A stretch of 36,938 bases of DNA from positions 1 to 36,938 of the forward strand of contig JAPLDR010000057.1 of assembly GCA_026391655.1 (NCBI GenBank). Direction: 5' to 3'. This stretch comes from Bacteroidia bacterium (lineage in GTDB: Bacteria; Bacteroidota; Bacteroidia; Bacteroidales; Prolixibacteraceae). Positions 34,118-36,938 of this stretch are shown here, in pieces; within the stretch, counting starts at the first letter, position 1; each line of letters begins with the position of its first letter. Below the pieces are notes generated by a model that did no database searches, was not told the DNA's origin, and saw only the letters and a list, made by a program, of their open reading frames with translations. The position numbers were made by a program, and so were the translations under genes.

Positions 34118-35146
34118 TTACTTTAAACCGAAATCCCGGAGAAACAATGCGGAGATATTACGGATAGAATCCTCAACGGGAGTATATTCGAATCCAGTTG
34201 CCTGACATATTTTTGAACCGTTATAATAACTTAATTTATTGGCACTTCTGGCGGTTTCACGTGTAATGGATGGCCGGGTTCCGGTCAGGAAGCTTTTTAG
34301 CGCCGATAACCGCCACACCAGGTTAAGTAAGGTTTCATCAACAAAGTATTCCGGGGCTTTTAAATGGAGAGAGTTTGCGACCTGACTAAAAAATTCACGG
34401 AATGGAATATTTTTCGCATTGAGAATATAACGTTGGTTTTTAACAATTTCCCAAATATCATCATCCATCAGGCGTCGCATTGCTGCAGTTACATCCCTTA
34501 CATCGACAAAACCGGTTCCGCCTTTTGTATAAAATTTCATTCCCTTCCAGACTGTATAAAACAGTAATGAACTTCCTGTTTTCCAATCACCCGGACCAAT
34601 AATCACTGATGGATTGACAATTACTGCATTCAATCCTTGAAGAATCGCCCGCCAAACTTCCATTTCGGAAAGATATTTACTTTCGGCGTAAGCCGAATGT
34701 TCCATATTATTGTGCCATGGATGATCTTCATTCGCTTCGATGCCTTCTGGTGGCGATCCGATTGCTGCAATTGAACTGACATGACAAAACCGGGGGATTT
34801 GCAGTGATAATGCCAGATCGACGAGATTCGCTGTTCCCTCATAATTATTATGAATCATAATATCGCGATCCTGCGGATTGAAGGATATCATCGCGGCCGC
34901 GTGATATATCTGATTAACACCTGCTAAATGATCGCGAAGACTATCCTTTTCGAGAATATCACCTTCTACCCATTCAATTTTTCGCATGAGGGATTGATAT
35001 TCTGCACTATAAAAGGCAAATATTTTTTCCGTAAGTTGAATGCTGCTTCCAGTCCGTTTGAGTGCACGAACTTTCTCTCCCTGGCTCACCAGATCATAAA
35101 GCAAATGTGCCCCAACCATTCCGGTTCCGCCTGTAACAAATTTCAT
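34118..35146 (-). CDS. NAD(P)-dependent extended SDR (epimerase/reductase family)
   Basis: A 342-residue cytoplasmic oxidoreductase of the extended short-chain dehydrogenase family. It has the nucleotide-binding motif TGGTGMVG (5-12), the conserved EGDILEKDSL (61-70) and HAAAMISF (82-89) segments, a catalytic Ser124 or Ser125 in HVSSIAAIG, and the YAESK catalytic motif (Tyr153, Lys157). The layout resembles the dihydroflavonol/cinnamoyl reductase-like branch (cf. KYLSEMEVWRA and VNPSVIIGPGDW) more than sugar-nucleotide epimerases. The substrate is not predictable. It is preceded by the DinB-fold gene 25 bp upstream and may share its transcript. Confidence 0.88.
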   Translation of the reverse strand: MKFVTGGTGMVGAHLLYDLVSQGEKVRALKRTGSSIQLTEKIFAFYSAEYQSLMRKIEWVEGDILEKDSLRDHLAGVNQIYHAAAMISFNPQDRDIMIHNNYEGTANLVDLALSLQIPRFCHVSSIAAIGSPPEGIEANEDHPWHNNMEHSAYAESKYLSEMEVWRAILQGLNAVIVNPSVIIGPGDWKTGSSLLFYTVWKGMKFYTKGGTGFVDVRDVTAAMRRLMDDDIWEIVKNQRYILNAKNIPFREFFSQVANSLHLKAPEYFVDETLLNLVWRLSALKSFLTGTRPSITRETARSANKLSYYNGSKICQATGFEYTPVEDSIRNISALFLRDFGLK

Positions 35147-35171
35147 AACTATATTTCTTTAGAATTGGGAA

Positions 35172-35660
35172 TTAATCTATTCCTTCATTTATTAATTCGT
35201 CAATTTCATTTAAATGTAATTCGAAATGTCTTAGGTAATCTGTAACCATCGCTTTGAGTGATACGTTGTTTTGGAAAGAAGCGATCCACTCATTCTCTAA
35301 CTTTTCGACTTTTATATTCTCAATTACATGAACCAGGTGCCAATTTGAATACTTCCAAAATTGAATTAGATTATTCCAGTTTTCTTCCTGGTAATTCTGA
35401 ATAGCGATCCATCTGTCATTGTTACCATTACTTGCATAATTCGGAAATTTCACAGGGCTATCCTGATACTGCAAATGAACAATTCTATGCGTATTATTTG
35501 AGGCAGAATCAATCAAATGCCCAAGAATCTGTTTAATAGTCCGGTTTTGACTGTTTTTCCGTTCAGTGATAACATCGGTTGGAAGTTTTGATAGTTTAAC
35601 TTCCCATGTTTCAATCAAGGAGGTTATTCCATAAGTAATTGGCTCAAATTCTTTTATCAT
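35172..35660 (-). CDS. DinB-fold metal-binding protein
   Basis: A 162-residue four-helix-bundle protein of the DinB/YfiT superfamily. His48 (ILGHLIDSA), His145 and His149 (YLRHFELHLNEIDEL) are at the positions of the metal-binding triad of this fold. Members are often bacillithiol- or glutathione-type thiol-dependent transferases or of unknown function; despite the name they are not DNA polymerase IV. The NRTIKQILGHLIDSASNN and the PNYASNGNNDRW segments are typical of the Bacteroidota subgroup. It lies between dnaG and the SDR gene on the same strand. Confidence 0.88.
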   Translation of the reverse strand: MIKEFEPITYGITSLIETWEVKLSKLPTDVITERKNSQNRTIKQILGHLIDSASNNTHRIVHLQYQDSPVKFPNYASNGNNDRWIAIQNYQEENWNNLIQFWKYSNWHLVHVIENIKVEKLENEWIASFQNNVSLKAMVTDYLRHFELHLNEIDELINEGID

Positions 35661-35719
35661 AGTATTTCAAATTCTGCATATTATTCAAACTACATTACAC
35701 AACCAGTATATTTTTTCCC

Positions 35720-36938
35720 TTAGGAGTTAATTGTCCTTTTAAGATGTCCACTAAGGAGGCCTTCTACTGTTTTAAGTTTTTGATGACGCTTTTGAAATTC
35801 CTTCACGGCTTCATCATCTTTGTTCTCCGAAGCCTTTACTATCCCTTTCTCTGCCTGTGAAATTAAAAACGAAATGTATCGCAATTTACACTCTTGTAAT
35901 ACCTTAGGGACTAGTAGATACAGAATCTCATGTTCCTCCTCGATAAAACTACCCCTTTTGCGCCAAAACTGGCTAAGCTTATTTTTTTCGGACATAATAT
36001 CTGAAACCAACTGACTGATCTGATGATCCGGATGGTTGACAAAATGCTTTATTGCGTCGAAGTTTTCGTCATCTGCGTGCATACGGTATTCATCAAAAAC
36101 GGCTTTGATCACCGGATTGACAGACTCCATCTGATCGCCTTCGAGCTCCATAAGAATATATCCCGCCACGTAAACAGGGTGAGTTTCGCCTGTCGTCGGA
36201 TTCTCCACCTCAAATATTTTGTGTAATCCATACTTAATCAGTAATTTAAGTAATTCTCGTTCCTCATTTTCACATGGGTTGATTTCAGGTATCGGAATAT
36301 GAAGGGGCTGGCTTTTTATATTGGTTTCCTTCAAAAGTTCGCGCTCCTGATGCTTAATCAACTCATCCTCAGACTTCATCTTTAGCTTACGGATTTCATT
36401 ATAAAGTACCGTTTCGCGCACATCAAGAAGACGACTACACTCTTTCAGGTATTCCGACCGCACAATTTCATCCGGAATTACCGAAATTGAACTCACAATA
36501 TCGGTAATTAACTTTGCTCTGCTAATCGGGTCATTTTCAACTCCGGCAAGCAACAATTTTGTTTTGAATTTAATAAAATTGGTCTCGTTTTCACGAATGT
36601 AATCAGCCAGTTGCGTAGCACTCATCGATCGTGAAAATGAATCGGGATCTTCACCTTCGGGCAACGGAAGTACTTTTACATTGATTCCCTCCTCCAGAAC
36701 CATGTCAATTCCGCGCATCGAAGCTTTTATACCTGCCTGGTCGCCATCGTATATTATTGTGACATTGTTCGTAAACCTTCTGATCAGCCTGATCTGATCG
36801 ATTGTTAGCGAAGTTCCCGACGAAGCAACTACATTCTCTATACCAGATTGGTGAAGCGATGTTACATCGGTATATCCTTCAACAAGATAGCATTTATCTT
36901 CCTGAATAATGCTCCTTTTTGCCTGAAAAATTCCGTAT
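35720..36938 (-). CDS. dnaG: DNA primase DnaG, N-terminally truncated by the window edge
   Basis: Makes RNA primers for replication at the fork with the DnaB helicase. The frame stays open to the right edge (first full codon 36935-36937), so the apparent start at 36718 is only an internal Met. The edge-side part contains the TOPRIM motifs: VEGYTDV (catalytic Glu), ASSGTSLT and IIYDGDQAGIKAS (metal-binding Asp residues). The RNA-polymerase domain and helical C-terminal helicase-binding region follow. The zinc-binding N-terminal domain is outside the window. About 405 residues are present. The C-terminal region, from about the LKMKSEDELIKHQERELLKE segment, is charged, as usual. Confidence 0.95.
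   Translation of the reverse strand, partial: YGIFQAKRSIIQEDKCYLVEGYTDVTSLHQSGIENVVASSGTSLTIDQIRLIRRFTNNVTIIYDGDQAGIKASMRGIDMVLEEGINVKVLPLPEGEDPDSFSRSMSATQLADYIRENETNFIKFKTKLLLAGVENDPISRAKLITDIVSSISVIPDEIVRSEYLKECSRLLDVRETVLYNEIRKLKMKSEDELIKHQERELLKETNIKSQPLHIPIPEINPCENEERELLKLLIKYGLHKIFEVENPTTGETHPVYVAGYILMELEGDQMESVNPVIKAVFDEYRMHADDENFDAIKHFVNHPDHQISQLVSDIMSEKNKLSQFWRKRGSFIEEEHEILYLLVPKVLQECKLRYISFLISQAEKGIVKASENKDDEAVKEFQKRHQKLKTVEGLLSGHLKRTINS

Noticed and set aside
34118-35146. SDR gene as the reductase of sulfonolipid synthesis
   Set aside because: It is an extended SDR of the epimerase/dihydroflavonol-reductase type, 25 kb from the cysteate synthase gene, while the capnine pathway reductase is expected to be a classical short SDR.
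35172-35660. DinB as DNA polymerase IV
   Set aside because: The 162-residue protein has the three-His four-helix-bundle pattern of the DinB/YfiT superfamily and no polymerase motifs.

Overview
The window is chromosomal DNA of a member of the Bacteroidota, most likely class Bacteroidia. Evidence: three SusC/SusD-type outer-membrane uptake pairs, a FecR anti-sigma/ECF sigma pair beside a SusC that carries an N-terminal STN domain, promoters of the Bacteroidota type (TTTG, 19 nt, TAnnTTTG), no clear Shine-Dalgarno sites, a DUF5916 protein, an LVIVD-repeat lipoprotein and a cysteate synthase of the sulfonolipid-forming kind. Genus cannot be fixed from the sequence alone.

Layout. (1) 1-138: 3' end of a group II intron, with the last codons of its maturase, domain V and domain VI. 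(2) 182-7548: a FecR/ECF-regulated nutrient uptake locus. susC1 and susD1 (minus strand) end at a strong terminator; fecR lies upstream of them and the ECF sigma gene is divergent. (3) 7670-8959: a monocistronic PLP enzyme, cysteate synthase, behind a near-perfect promoter. (4) 8960-9507: AT-rich regulatory gap, then a five-gene operon 9508-20610 (susC2-susD2-susC3-susD3-surface lipoprotein) ending at a UUCG-loop terminator. It holds no enzyme, so its substrate is unknown. (5) 20917-22447: a second ECF sigma/anti-sigma pair (minus); the anti-sigma factor has a duplicated N-terminal module. (6) 22520-23390: a possible mobile unit, two direct copies of a ~180-bp element with internal inverted ends, flanking a frameshifted DUF559 endonuclease-like gene. 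(7) 23545-27977: S41 processing protease, dCMP deaminase and a DUF5916 outer-membrane protein. (8) 28204-34056: a run of envelope genes on the minus strand: two tandem paralogous barrel proteins, an LVIVD lipoprotein, a truncated barrel gene, an intact barrel, and a papain-like or NlpC/P60-like lipoprotein whose C-terminal part is split off by an in-frame stop. (9) 34118-36938: an extended SDR, a DinB-fold protein and the C-terminal two thirds or so of DNA primase.

Best candidates for something undescribed are the repeat-flanked DUF559 unit, the split Cys-His-Asp lipoprotein, and the enzyme-less double SusCD operon with its unusual second SusC. No tRNA, rRNA or CRISPR array was recognised. 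All calls rest on reading sequence and motifs; no database search was run.
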